Source of the DNA: Leptotrichia sp. oral taxon 223
GTDB taxonomy: Bacteria > Fusobacteriota > Fusobacteriia > Fusobacteriales > Leptotrichiaceae
NCBI RefSeq assembly: GCF_013394795.1
Contig: NZ_JABXYU010000001.1
Span: forward strand, 1,488,001-1,552,000
Length of the DNA: 64,000 bases
Reading direction: 5' to 3'
In this document: piece by piece, positions 44,570 through 51,980 of the stretch
Layout: every line of letters starts with the position of its first letter
Numbering within the stretch: the first letter of the stretch is position 1
Program-made: the position numbers and the translations under genes
Notes under the pieces: model-generated
What the model was told of the DNA's origin: nothing
The model's input: only the letters and a program-made list of their open reading frames with translations
The model's database searches: none

Positions 44570-44605
44570 TTTTTTAAATTCTTGATTTAAGTTAAATATA
44601 AAAAG

Positions 44606-44660
44606 AAAGAACCTGTTTCTATTTTTTACTAAATAATTGTAGAGCAGGTTCTTTTTTTTA
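44606..44660 (+). terminator. Terminator after gdhA
   Basis: AAAGAACCTG (44606-44615) and CAGGTTCTTT (44645-44654) are fully complementary, followed by further T. Confidence 0.85.
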
Positions 44661-44715
44661 TTAAATTAATGTATTTAGATAATTTAAATTCTATGATTGA
44701 CTATCTAAATAATAA

Positions 44716-45015
44716 TTATTTTTCTTGTAATTTTTTAAAATCCTTATCAAGCAGTGCAGGTGTAAATTCAGTTATTACAGTTTCTATCAGATTATTTTTA
44801 TAATAAGGATCATCTTTTAATATTTCCTCAAGTTCTGCTTTTGTTACGCTATATGCCAAAATAAGTCCGCCAGTTGGAGGATTTTGCCGTCCTCCTGCGA
44901 TAAATTTTCCAGCATCAATATTTTTTTGAATAAACTTAAAATGTTCCTGTCTAAATTTCCCTACTTCTTCTAACGATTTTGTATAAGTTGTAGATACAAT
45001 AAAAATTGAGTTCAT
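44716..45015 (-). CDS. YciI-family protein
   Basis: Small ferredoxin-like-fold protein. The YCII pattern is visible: FIVSTTYTKSLEEVGKFRQEHFKFIQ, then GKFIAGGRQNPPTGGLILA and DPYYKNNLIETVITEFTPAL. The family His-Asp catalytic pair of chlorinating or hydrolytic members corresponds to the His in QEHFKF and the Asp in KDDPYY. It is 99 residues from the ATG at 45015, chosen because AAAGGAAAA lies well spaced before it; the longer frame starts at a TTG (45036) without a ribosome site. Function is unknown. It is convergent with gdhA. Confidence 0.82.
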   Translation of the reverse strand: MNSIFIVSTTYTKSLEEVGKFRQEHFKFIQKNIDAGKFIAGGRQNPPTGGLILAYSVTKAELEEILKDDPYYKNNLIETVITEFTPALLDKDFKKLQEK

Positions 45016-45205
45016 AAATTTATTTTCCTTTCCCAAATTATTTTTTTCACGCTATACTAGTATTGTACAATATATTTTAGAATAATCAATAAAAAGATTT
45101 AATTTGTTAATAAAACTATAATAAAAATAATTTTATTATTCTAAAATTCTATTTTGCAATGAAAATTTTTAATACACAAAATAAGACGAGCAAAATATTG
45201 TAAAA

Positions 45206-45234
45206 TTGAATTTTGTCTGTGATTATGATATACT
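45206..45234 (+). promoter_or_regulatory. Promoter for the ligase-acyltransferase gene
   Basis: TTGAAT (45206-45211), 17-base spacer, TATACT (45229-45234), 41 bases before the ATG at 45275. Confidence 0.7.
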
Positions 45235-45274
45235 TAATTAAATTTGGGATATGCAAAAAAAAGGAGGCAAAAAT

Positions 45275-47755
45275 ATGTTTTTAGAGAGAACGGAGCGGCT
45301 GGCATTAGTTGACTTTGAGAATAAGCATATTAATTATATTGATTTGATAAATAATATAAAGTATTTTTCTGAGTATGTACTTGAAATGGAAAAAGAGAAG
45401 TTTGGGCTGATTGTTATGGAAAATCGTCCAGAGTGGATTTACAGTTTTTTTTCTGTATGGGATAAAAGATCGGCTGTGATTGCCATTGACGCCAACAGTA
45501 ATTCTGGCGAGATTTTATACGTGCTGGAAGATTCTCATCCAAATGTAATTTTCTGCTCAAATGAAACAGAAGGAACTATTTTGGAAGCAGTTGAAAAATA
45601 TAGTTCAAAAAATACTGTAAAAGTAATAAATGTGGATAAAATTACAGTTGAACAGGGAAAAATGAATGTTATAAAAAATATGCAGTTTGAGCTTGAAAAT
45701 CCAACTGGAGATGAAACAGCGGCTATGCTTTATACTTCAGGAACAACTGGCAGTCCAAAAGGTGTAATGCTGTCTTTCAATAATTTAAATACTGAAATGG
45801 AAGGACTTTACGAAAAAGGGATATTCGATTACAGGGATGAGATTTTGGCGATACTGCCATTTCATCATGTTCTACCTTTGACGGCGAGCGTTCTTTTGAT
45901 GTTAAAATATCAGACTTCAATTGTATTTGTAAAAAAAATTGCAAGCAAGGAAATATTTGACGCACTTGAAAAAAATAGAGTAACTGCAATAATAGGAGTT
46001 CCAAGAGTATTCAAACTATTTTATGATGGAATAAAGCAGCAAATTGACGCAAAATTCATTACACGGTTTATTTACAAAATGATGAGCAATGTCAAATCAC
46101 TGAAAATAAAAAGAAAAGTCTTTGCAAAAGTTCATAAAAAATTTGGTGGGCACCTTGACTTTATTGTTGTCGGTGGAGCAAAAATGGATCCTGAAATTTC
46201 AAAGTTCTATGAAACATTGGGATTTTACGCCCTTGAAGGTTATGGGCTTACCGAAACTGCGCCAGTTATCGCTGTAAATTCAAAAAAAGAAAGAAAAATC
46301 GGAACAGTTGGGAAAAAGCTTCATAACATTGAAATAAAGATTGTGGATGAAGAATTATGGGTTAAAGGTCCAATTGTTATGAAAGGCTATTACAATAAGC
46401 CTGATAAGACGGCGGAAGTAATTACTGAGGACGGATGGTTCAAGACAGGGGATTTGGCGACAATTGATGAAGAAGGCTATGTTACAATTCGTGGAAGAAA
46501 AAATACAATGATAGTTCTTTCAAATGGTAAGAATATTGATCCAGAAACGCTTGAAAATAGAATAATTGCCCAAAGTGGCGGATTAGTCAAGGAAATTGGA
46601 ATTTTTAATTACAAGAATAAGTTAGCTGCAATAATTGTCCCTGAATTACTGGAATTTAGAAAACGTGGAATTACAAATATAAAGGCTTATATCAGAAATA
46701 TTGTGGAAGATTATAACCTGAAGGCGCATAACTATGAAAAAGTGCTTGATTACAAGCTGTTTGAAGAAGAGCTGCCAAAAACTCGGGTTGGAAAAATCCG
46801 TAGATTTATGTTGCCGGACTTATATGAAAAAAATGAAATCGTAAAAAAAGAAAAAACACCCGAGCCAACAGACGAAGCATATAAAATATTAAAGGAATAT
46901 GTCAAGAAAAATAAAGGAATTGAGCCACAGCCAGAAGAAAATCTGGAACTTGAAATTGGAATGGATTCACTTGATATTGTGGAATTTTTTGCATTTATAG
47001 AAAACAGCTTTGGAATTCATCTAGATGAAGAAAAATTTGCTGAAATGCCAAACCTGAAACTGCTATCAGAATATATCAATCAAAAAGCTACAAAATTTGA
47101 AGACAGCGATGTGGACTGGAAACAGATTATTAGTGAAACAAAACCTATACAAGATAATAAGAACCGATGGGTAACAAAATTGCTAAAAGTATTCCAGCCG
47201 ATAGTTGACTTATATTTCAGAGTAAAAAAAGTTGACAGGAAAAAATTAACAGATAACCCGCAAATCTTTGTGTCAAACCATCAAAGTTTTGCAGATTCAT
47301 TAATTTTAGGCTCATTATTTCCAAGAAAAATTATTTTTAATACATTATTTCTGGCAATTGACTGGTATTTTAAAAAAGGTGTAATGAAACTGTTTGTTTC
47401 AAATGGAAATGTTGTGTTAATTGACATTAATAAAAATATCAGAAAAAGCGTCGAGGAAATCGTTGGATACCTAAAAGGCGGAAAAAGTATAGTAATTTTC
47501 CCAGAAGGAGCGAGAACAAAGGATGGAAAGGTTGCCCAGTTTAAAAAAGTGTTTGCCATAATCGCAAAGGAACTAAACGTAGATGTTCAATGTCTTGGAA
47601 TAAAAGGAGGTTTTGAAGCGTATTCGAGATACATGAAGTTTCCAAAGCCGAAAAAAATCGAAGTGGCAGTGCTGGAAAAATTCTCGCCAGAAGGAAGCTA
47701 CGATGAAATTGCACAAAAAGCAGAAAACATTATAAGAAAATATGTTGAAAATTAA
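45275..47755 (+). CDS. Fused AMP-binding acyl ligase, acyl-carrier domain and PlsC-type acyltransferase
   Basis: Three domains in order. An adenylating fatty-acid ligase (about 1-530) has the P-loop YTSGTTGSPKG near residue 152, GYGLTETAP near 325 and the hinge TGDLATIDEEGY near 390. A carrier domain (about 535-620) has the phosphopantetheine Ser in GMDSLDIVEF near 563. An LPLAT/PlsC domain (about 660-826) has NHQSFAD (NHx4D) near 667 and FPEGAR near 743. The likely task is to activate a free fatty acid, hold it on the built-in carrier and transfer it to a lysophospholipid. The gene starts at ATG 45275 after AAGGAGG; the upstream ATG at 45251 lacks a site. E. coli Aas has acyltransferase and ligase in the opposite order and no carrier. 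Confidence 0.88.
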   Translation: MFLERTERLALVDFENKHINYIDLINNIKYFSEYVLEMEKEKFGLIVMENRPEWIYSFFSVWDKRSAVIAIDANSNSGEILYVLEDSHPNVIFCSNETEGTILEAVEKYSSKNTVKVINVDKITVEQGKMNVIKNMQFELENPTGDETAAMLYTSGTTGSPKGVMLSFNNLNTEMEGLYEKGIFDYRDEILAILPFHHVLPLTASVLLMLKYQTSIVFVKKIASKEIFDALEKNRVTAIIGVPRVFKLFYDGIKQQIDAKFITRFIYKMMSNVKSLKIKRKVFAKVHKKFGGHLDFIVVGGAKMDPEISKFYETLGFYALEGYGLTETAPVIAVNSKKERKIGTVGKKLHNIEIKIVDEELWVKGPIVMKGYYNKPDKTAEVITEDGWFKTGDLATIDEEGYVTIRGRKNTMIVLSNGKNIDPETLENRIIAQSGGLVKEIGIFNYKNKLAAIIVPELLEFRKRGITNIKAYIRNIVEDYNLKAHNYEKVLDYKLFEEELPKTRVGKIRRFMLPDLYEKNEIVKKEKTPEPTDEAYKILKEYVKKNKGIEPQPEENLELEIGMDSLDIVEFFAFIENSFGIHLDEEKFAEMPNLKLLSEYINQKATKFEDSDVDWKQIISETKPIQDNKNRWVTKLLKVFQPIVDLYFRVKKVDRKKLTDNPQIFVSNHQSFADSLILGSLFPRKIIFNTLFLAIDWYFKKGVMKLFVSNGNVVLIDINKNIRKSVEEIVGYLKGGKSIVIFPEGARTKDGKVAQFKKVFAIIAKELNVDVQCLGIKGGFEAYSRYMKFPKPKKIEVAVLEKFSPEGSYDEIAQKAENIIRKYVEN

Positions 47756-47765
47756 TAACTGAACT

Positions 47766-47796
47766 GTAAGGGCATAACATTTATAAATGCCCTTGC
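47766..47796 (+). other. Stem-loop after the ligase gene
   Basis: GTAAGGGCAT (47766-47775) pairs with ATGCCCTTGC (47787-47796) with one wobble. The arm is the same as in hairpin 1 of repeat copy C (61773-61782) but the loop differs. No T tract. Confidence 0.5.
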
Positions 47797-47863
47797 ATCA
47801 ATAGATATAAAAAGTGACATTTACACTTGCAATTTACTACTGAGAAAATTTTCAAAAAAAGTG

Positions 47864-47892
47864 TTGACAATGAAAATTAATTATGATATACT
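47864..47892 (+). promoter_or_regulatory. tRNA array promoter
   Basis: TTGACA (47864-47869), 17-base spacer, TATACT (47887-47892), 41 bases before tRNA-Leu. Near-consensus, as expected for a stable-RNA operon. Confidence 0.85.
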
Positions 47893-47933
47893 GATTGGGT
47901 AGTTGTGAATTGAGAAAATGAACATTTACAAAT

Positions 47934-48022
47934 GCCTTGGTGGCGAAATCGGTAGACGCACAGGACTTAAAATCCTGTGGGAAATTTATCCCGTGCCGGT
48001 TCAAGTCCGGCCCGAGGCACCA
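47934..48022 (+). tRNA. tRNA-Leu (TAA)
   Basis: Acceptor stem GCCTTGG/CCGAGGC plus A and encoded CCA. Anticodon stem CAGGA/TCCTG with loop CTTAAAA gives TAA. The long variable arm (GTGGGAAATTTATCCCGT) fits a class II leucine tRNA. Confidence 0.95.
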
Positions 48023-48038
48023 TAAAAAATCATATTAT

Positions 48039-48114
48039 GCGGGAGTAGCTCAGTTGGTAGAGCGTCAGCCTTCCAAGCTGAATGTCGCGAGTTCGACCCT
48101 CGTCTCCCGCTCCA
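48039..48114 (+). tRNA. tRNA-Gly (TCC)
   Basis: Acceptor GCGGGAG/CTCCCGC, discriminator T, encoded CCA. Anticodon loop CTTCCAA gives TCC. 76 nt. Confidence 0.95.
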
Positions 48115-48120
48115 AAATAT

Positions 48121-48196
48121 GAGCCATTAGCTCAGTCGGTAGAGCACTTGACTTTTAATCAAGGTGTCACTGGTTCGATTCCAGTATGGCTCACCA
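48121..48196 (+). tRNA. tRNA-Lys (TTT)
   Basis: Acceptor GAGCCAT/ATGGCTC, discriminator A, encoded CCA. Anticodon stem CTTGA/TCAAG with loop CTTTTAA gives TTT. Confidence 0.95.
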
Positions 48197-48212
48197 TTCA
48201 ATATAACCATAT

Positions 48213-48289
48213 GTGCCTGTAGCTCAGTTGGATAGAGCAACGGCCTTCTAAGCCGTGGGCCAGGAGTTCGAATCTCTTCAGGCACGCCA
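48213..48289 (+). tRNA. tRNA-Arg (TCT)
   Basis: Acceptor GTGCCTG/CAGGCAC, discriminator G, encoded CCA. Anticodon stem ACGGC/GCCGT with loop CTTCTAA gives TCT. Confidence 0.95.
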
Positions 48290-48292
48290 TAT

Positions 48293-48369
48293 GGATCCAT
48301 AGCTCAGCTGGTTAGAGCACTCGGCTCATAACCGAGCGGTCGCTGGTTCAAGTCCAGCTGGATCCACCA
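48293..48369 (+). tRNA. tRNA with CAT anticodon (Ile2 or elongator Met)
   Basis: Acceptor GGATCCA/TGGATCC, discriminator A, encoded CCA. Anticodon loop CTCATAA gives CAT. The initiator features (unpaired first base, three G-C pairs next to the anticodon loop) are absent. The T-arm and variable region GGTCGCTGGTTCAAGTCC look like isoleucine tRNA read with lysidine, but an elongator methionine tRNA cannot be excluded. Confidence 0.9.
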
Positions 48370-48382
48370 TTGAAAAACTTGT

Positions 48383-48457
48383 GCGGCCTTCGTCTAGTGG
48401 TTAGGACCTCGGGTTTTCATCCCGGTAACAGGGGTTCGATCCCCCTAGGCCGTACCA
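48383..48457 (+). tRNA. tRNA-Glu (TTC)
   Basis: Loop TTTTCAT in stem TCGGG/CCCGG gives TTC. D-arm TCGTCTAGTGG and GTAACAGGGG are typical of glutamate tRNA. Acceptor GCGGCCT/AGGCCGT begins with a G-U pair. Encoded CCA. Confidence 0.93.
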
Positions 48458-48538
48458 TTTATTTTTTTAGGACCATAATTTGAAATTGTGGTATTTTTTT
48501 TAAAAAATTTATAGTATTTAATATTTTAGTAAAGTTAT

Positions 48539-48625
48539 GGGTGGATGTCCGAACGGCTAAGGGACCGGTCTTGAAAACCGGCGAAATCGCAAGATGTCTG
48601 GGTTCGAATCCCAGTTCACCCGCCA
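48539..48625 (+). tRNA. tRNA-Ser (TGA)
   Basis: Acceptor GGGTGGA/TTCACCC, discriminator G, encoded CCA. Anticodon stem CCGGT/ACCGG with loop CTTGAAA gives TGA. Long class II variable arm. Confidence 0.95.
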
Positions 48626-48635
48626 TATATAGTAT

Positions 48636-48711
48636 GCCCAGATAGCTCAGTCGGTAGAGCAAGGGACTGAAAATCCCTGTGTCCGTGGTTCGATTCCGCG
48701 TCTGGGCACCA
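48636..48711 (+). tRNA. tRNA-Phe (GAA)
   Basis: Acceptor GCCCAGA/TCTGGGC, discriminator A, encoded CCA. Loop CTGAAAA in stem AGGGA/TCCCT gives GAA. Last of the array; a phage-integrase remnant lies downstream, so its 3' end is a plausible old attachment site. Confidence 0.95.
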
Positions 48712-48737
48712 TTAGAATAGCTAAAAATGTGATATAT

Positions 48738-48776
48738 AGTGCAAGTCAGTGTTTATGCTGAAATGCACTTTTTTCT
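48738..48776 (+). terminator. Terminator of the tRNA array
   Basis: AGTGCA with TGCACT, inner TCAG with CTGA, followed by six T from about 48769. Confidence 0.8.
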
Positions 48777-48847
48777 TTTATTTATGGTACTTTGCGGTTT
48801 TATCCTGTCTTAATCTGTTTCTATTTATTTCAATATATTAAAAATTT

Positions 48848-48880
48848 ATTGGCAACTTACTGGCAACTTATTGACAACTA
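48848..48880. repeat. Three 11-bp tandem iterons
   Basis: ATTGGCAACTT, ACTGGCAACTT and ATTGACAACTA follow each other without gaps. They sit between the tRNA array and the integrase end, where integrase arm-type binding sites are commonly found. Confidence 0.6.
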
Positions 48881-48952
48881 TTTTAACAAAAAGACAGCAA
48901 GAAGTCTCCGACTTCTACAAGTAGGAGATGAATTGCTTTTTTTGTAAAAAAA

Positions 48953-48981
48953 TTGAAAAAAGGATACGTCTATGATACAAT
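48953..48981 (+). promoter_or_regulatory. Promoter for tnpB
   Basis: TTGAAA (48953-48958), 17-base spacer, TACAAT (48976-48981), inside the left end of the element. Confidence 0.5.
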
Positions 48982-49073
48982 TTTTGTATAAAATATTGAA
49001 GAGAAATCTTAATGATAAATTTCTAAAGGAATAATTAAAAATAATACTCAAAATCAAAAGTAGGTGTAATTTT

Positions 49074-50171
49074 ATGAAATATAATTTAGCATTCAAATAC
49101 AGAATTTATCCAAATAAAGATCAAGAATTATTGATAAACAAGACTTTTGGATGTGTTCGTTTTGTTTACAATACAATTTTGTACACTGCGAATAAAATTT
49201 ATGAAGAAACTGGAAAAAATAAAATAATTACACCTGCCAGTTTGAAAAGTGAAAATCAATTTTTGAAAGAAGTAGATAGTTTGGCACTTTCAAATGCTCA
49301 ATTAAATGTAAAACGCTCGTTTACGAATTTTTTCCAGAAGAGAGCAAAGTTTCCAAGGTTCAAATCTAAAAAGAATAATGTTAAAAGTTATACGACAAAT
49401 TGTGTGAACAATTCGATACGAATAGAGGAAAACAAATATTTGGTTTTGCCAAAATTGAAAAGAGTAAAATTGAAATATCATAGAGAAATACCAAAGGATT
49501 ATAAAATAAAGTCAGTAACATTGACAAACAGTAATGGAAATTACTATGTTTCTGTTTTGACAGAATTTGAAAAAGAAATTCAAAAAATACCAAGTAATGA
49601 TAAAGTGATTGGACTTGATTTTTCAATGTCTGAATTATTTGTCAGTTCTGAAAACCAAAGAGCTGATTATCCAAGATATTTTAGGATGTTGGAGAAAAAA
49701 TTGAAAAAATTACAAAAGTCATTGTCGAGAAAAGTGAAATTTTCTAAAAATTGGTATAAACAAAAAGAAAAAATATCAAAATTACATGAGTATATTAAAA
49801 ATTGTCGAAGAGATTTTTTACATAAATTATCAAAAAAATTATCTGAAATGTATAATGCTGTGATTATCGAGGATTTGAATATGAAAGGGATGAGCCAGGC
49901 ATTAAATTTTGGGAAAAGTGTAGGAGATAATGGATGGGGAATGTTTTTGAGAATGCTTGAGTATAAACTGATATTTTTAGGGAAACAATTTTTGAAGATA
50001 GATAAGTGGTTTCCATCGTCGAAAACTTGTAGTAAATGTGGAAACATTAAAGAGGAGCTGAAATTATCAGAAAGAAGTTATAAATGTGAGTGCTGTGGAA
50101 TTGAAATTGATAGAGATTACAATGCGGCATTGAATATAAAAAACATTGGAAAAGCAATGTTGGAATATTAA
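49074..50171 (+). CDS. tnpB: TnpB RNA-guided endonuclease
   Basis: RuvC-like nuclease of IS200/IS605 elements, ancestor-like to Cas12. The N-terminal helix-turn-helix start is MKYNLAFKYRIYPNKDQELL. RuvC-I has Asp in IGLDFSMSE near residue 181, RuvC-II has Glu in VIIEDLNMKGM near 266, the zinc finger is CSKCGN with CECCG (near 318 and 337), and RuvC-III has Asp in DRDYNAALNI near 347. All catalytic residues are present, so the protein looks active. At 365 residues it is normal length. It would use an RNA made from its own 3' end and the right end of the element. Confidence 0.94.
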   Translation: MKYNLAFKYRIYPNKDQELLINKTFGCVRFVYNTILYTANKIYEETGKNKIITPASLKSENQFLKEVDSLALSNAQLNVKRSFTNFFQKRAKFPRFKSKKNNVKSYTTNCVNNSIRIEENKYLVLPKLKRVKLKYHREIPKDYKIKSVTLTNSNGNYYVSVLTEFEKEIQKIPSNDKVIGLDFSMSELFVSSENQRADYPRYFRMLEKKLKKLQKSLSRKVKFSKNWYKQKEKISKLHEYIKNCRRDFLHKLSKKLSEMYNAVIIEDLNMKGMSQALNFGKSVGDNGWGMFLRMLEYKLIFLGKQFLKIDKWFPSSKTCSKCGNIKEELKLSERSYKCECCGIEIDRDYNAALNIKNIGKAMLEY

Positions 50172-50302
50172 GAAAATAAAAGAAGACAGGGTAGGAACTA
50201 CCCGAAGAGCTTGGTAAATATATTTGGCTAGTCATACGCAGATACTTCCCAAGAAGCTCCCGCTTCTAAAAGCGGGAGTAGTTCACTAGACTAATTTATT
50301 TA
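50100..50302 (+). ncRNA. Predicted reRNA/omegaRNA scaffold and guide
   Basis: By analogy with studied TnpB systems, the guide RNA comes from the tnpB 3' end through the right end. Stem GGGTA/TACCC (50189-50203) and the terminal stem (50257-50278) are visible. The guide would be about the first 16 bases after the element, from 50287 (TAGACTAATTTATTTA), part of the integrase remnant. Boundaries are estimates. Confidence 0.5.
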
Positions 50303-50453
50303 TAACATCTCTTAATTCTTTGATAGTCCAATGAGTGTATACACCGTCTGTAATGTCTTTTTCCCTATGTCCAACAATTTTTTTTGTTTTTGAAGCTGAT
50401 TCATTTTTTAAACGTCGCATTTTAGTTATGAATGTATGTCTAATTGAATGTAA
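50286..50453 (-). pseudogene. C-terminal fragment of a phage-type tyrosine integrase
   Basis: The minus strand reads 55 codons and a stop: HSIRHTFITKMRRL carries the box II His-x-x-Arg, KKIVGHREKDITD the second His, and GVYTHWTIKELRD the Tyr nucleophile context, ending NKLV. A stop codon lies directly upstream, and no further integrase sequence follows toward 50.6 kb. This is therefore the last sixth of a lost integrase. The TnpB element abuts its stop codon. It is the clearest sign that this locus once held a prophage or genomic island next to tRNA-Phe. Confidence 0.85.
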
Positions 50454-50519
50454 TTAAAAATATTTAAATTTATATTTTTAGAGTAAGAGTAGCACAGAAA
50501 ATGATTCATTTTTCAGATG

Positions 50520-50548
50520 TTGCCCTTTTCTTTTTTTTGTTGTATACT
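50520..50548 (+). promoter_or_regulatory. Promoter for the truncated ATPase-like gene
   Basis: TTGCCC (50520-50525), 17-base spacer, TATACT (50543-50548), 84 bases before the ATG. Confidence 0.45.
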
Positions 50549-50631
50549 ATATTACAATATTCTTTATTAATTATCTTTTTTTATTTAATCATATCATTAA
50601 AGTTTTTGTTTGTAAGAAAGGAAGGAATTTT

Positions 50632-50931
50632 ATGGATGAAAAAGCAATTACTGTAGGGATTGAAAATTTTGAAAAAATAATAAAAGATGGACATTATTAT
50701 GTGGATAAATCGTTATTAATAGAAGAAATACTTGAAAACCAGACACCTGTAACATTTTTTACAAGACCAAGAAGATTTGGAAAAACACTTAATATGTCAA
50801 TGATTAAATATTTTTTTGATGTTGAAAATAAAAATAAAGGCCATAAAATGAGCAAAGACTTTAACAAGATATGTGAAGAAATAGAGATTATAGATAAACT
50901 GCTTGTAAGACCAGAGGGGTGGAATAAGTAA
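50632..50931 (+). CDS. Truncated AAA-ATPase-like (PF09820-type) protein
   Basis: The first 75 or so residues are the N terminus of the AAA-ATPase-like/DUF1703 family common in Fusobacteria and Bacteroidetes: GIENFEKIIKDGHYYVDKSLLI, then the P-loop-region motif TRPRRFGKTLNMSMIKYFFD. Whole members are about 500-560 residues; here the frame ends at 99 after an unrelated-looking tail (EIEIIDKLLVRPEGWNK). It looks like a remnant fused by deletion to the end of another gene. Its TAA overlaps the next ATG by one base, so it may still drive translation of that gene. A GGAAGGAATTTT site precedes the ATG. Confidence 0.75.
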   Translation: MDEKAITVGIENFEKIIKDGHYYVDKSLLIEEILENQTPVTFFTRPRRFGKTLNMSMIKYFFDVENKNKGHKMSKDFNKICEEIEIIDKLLVRPEGWNK

Positions 50932-51767
50932 TGAAGACAGTAAAAATATTAGTTATATCAATATCTACGTTTTTTGTTTTAATTATAGGTTTGTTTTTAG
51001 GATATAGCATTATAAGCCAAATGGAAGAAGCCGAAGAAGGAAAGAAAAAGTTTATAAGTTTAATAAAGGAAGCAAAAACTAAGTACAATTTCACTATGAA
51101 TAAGAATGATTATGAAATTGAAGTAATAGGACATCAAGGTGGTTATGTATTTAAATCCCCTCCTCCTATTTATGGCGTAAAGAAAAAAGGAATAAGTTAT
51201 AAATCAGAGTATTTTAAAGAATTGGAAGATAGGTATTATGAAATAACAGGTTATGGTACATTAATAGGTTTTGATCGTGGAAGATGGCTATTGAAAATAG
51301 TAGCTGATTTTGGATTACAACCATATATATTAAATACTCTGATATATGATAAGACGAAAGGAAATAATTTTGAAAAAATAGAGCAGATATTTAAAAAATA
51401 TGAGGGGAAAATTACTTATCAAATAAAAAGTAACATTTGGGAATGTGGAGGTATAGAAAGCCAGTTTGAACAATTTTATAATCTAAACTATGTAAATAAT
51501 ATAAACTGTAGAGAAAAGTATGGAGGTTCTGAGTATTACAATGCTTATAATTCAGAAGTGATGGAAGAATACGGGAAAAGATATGAAAAATATTTTAGTA
51601 CTCCGAGAAGTCTTGAAACAATAAACTGGGAAGAATATATGAAAATACATGAAATATATCCGATAATAGAGTTTTATTTTGATGGAACAAAAGAAGAAAG
51701 GGAAAAGCTGCGAAAAGAGATAGAACCTTATTATAATAAGAAAATACTGGATATAATAATTTATTAA
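50931..51767 (+). CDS. Membrane-anchored protein of unknown function
   Basis: Not recognised. One hydrophobic segment (about 5-27, VKILVISISTFFVLIIGLFLG) then a polar, Tyr/Glu/Lys-rich extracytoplasmic part of about 250 residues. Notable patches are NDYEIEVIGHQGGYVFKSPPP near 60-80 and two Cys in NIWECGG and NINCREK near 178 and 197. The ATG overlaps the stop of the preceding remnant (TAATG), behind AGAGGGG. Such proteins in decayed islands are often immunity or surface proteins; that is only a guess from context. Confidence 0.65.
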   Translation: MKTVKILVISISTFFVLIIGLFLGYSIISQMEEAEEGKKKFISLIKEAKTKYNFTMNKNDYEIEVIGHQGGYVFKSPPPIYGVKKKGISYKSEYFKELEDRYYEITGYGTLIGFDRGRWLLKIVADFGLQPYILNTLIYDKTKGNNFEKIEQIFKKYEGKITYQIKSNIWECGGIESQFEQFYNLNYVNNINCREKYGGSEYYNAYNSEVMEEYGKRYEKYFSTPRSLETINWEEYMKIHEIYPIIEFYFDGTKEEREKLRKEIEPYYNKKILDIIIY

Positions 51768-51818
51768 ATCATATAAGAAAATAACTTTTGATAATTTAAG
51801 ATTTAAAGTTAAAGATTG

Positions 51819-51860
51819 ACTCAAATTTCTTGTACTAACCTATGAGAAATTTGAGTTTTC
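51819..51860 (+). terminator. Terminator after the 278-residue protein
   Basis: ACTCAAATTTCT (51819-51830) and AGAAATTTGAGT (51845-51856) are perfect complements, followed by TTTC. Confidence 0.75.
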
Positions 51861-51862
51861 TG

Positions 51863-51923
51863 CAATATTTCATAGCAAAGCAGCTTTACTAATAACCTAA
51901 GGCTGCTTTATCATAAAATATTG
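51863..51923. other. Long two-tier hairpin
   Basis: The outer stem CAATATTT/AAATATTG and inner stem AAAGCAGC/GCTGCTTT form one extended hairpin directly after the terminator. Purpose unknown. Confidence 0.5.
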
Positions 51924-51980
51924 AAAAATGTGTTTCGACTGCGGTTGAAATGAACTTAATATAATTTGGAGGAAAAAGTG

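Larger units (their letters stand above)
48888..50286 (+). mobile_element. IS200/IS605-type TnpB-only element
   Basis: Left end: a hairpin with AGCAA/TTGCT and TCTCC/GGAGA (48896-48937) just after TTTAAC (48882-48887), a target reminiscent of that of IS605. Right end: a perfect hairpin CTCCCGCTT/AAGCGGGAG (50257-50278) followed by TAGTTCAC. Both ends share the AAGAAG-CTCC style of palindrome and there are no terminal inverted repeats, as in this family. No tnpA is present, so movement would need a transposase supplied from elsewhere. It is inserted exactly at the stop codon of an integrase remnant. Confidence 0.8.

Noticed and set aside
47766-47796. Another copy of the double-hairpin repeat
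   Set aside because: The arm matches copy C hairpin 1 but the loop lacks CGCC and no second hairpin follows, so I treat it as a separate stem-loop.
47937-48122. 61-codon frame across tRNA-Leu and tRNA-Gly
   Set aside because: It is read through two confidently folded tRNA genes and has no ribosome site.
48459-48662. 67-codon minus-strand frame over tRNA-Ser and tRNA-Phe
   Set aside because: Its peptide comes from tRNA sequence on the opposite strand (a well-known false gene type).
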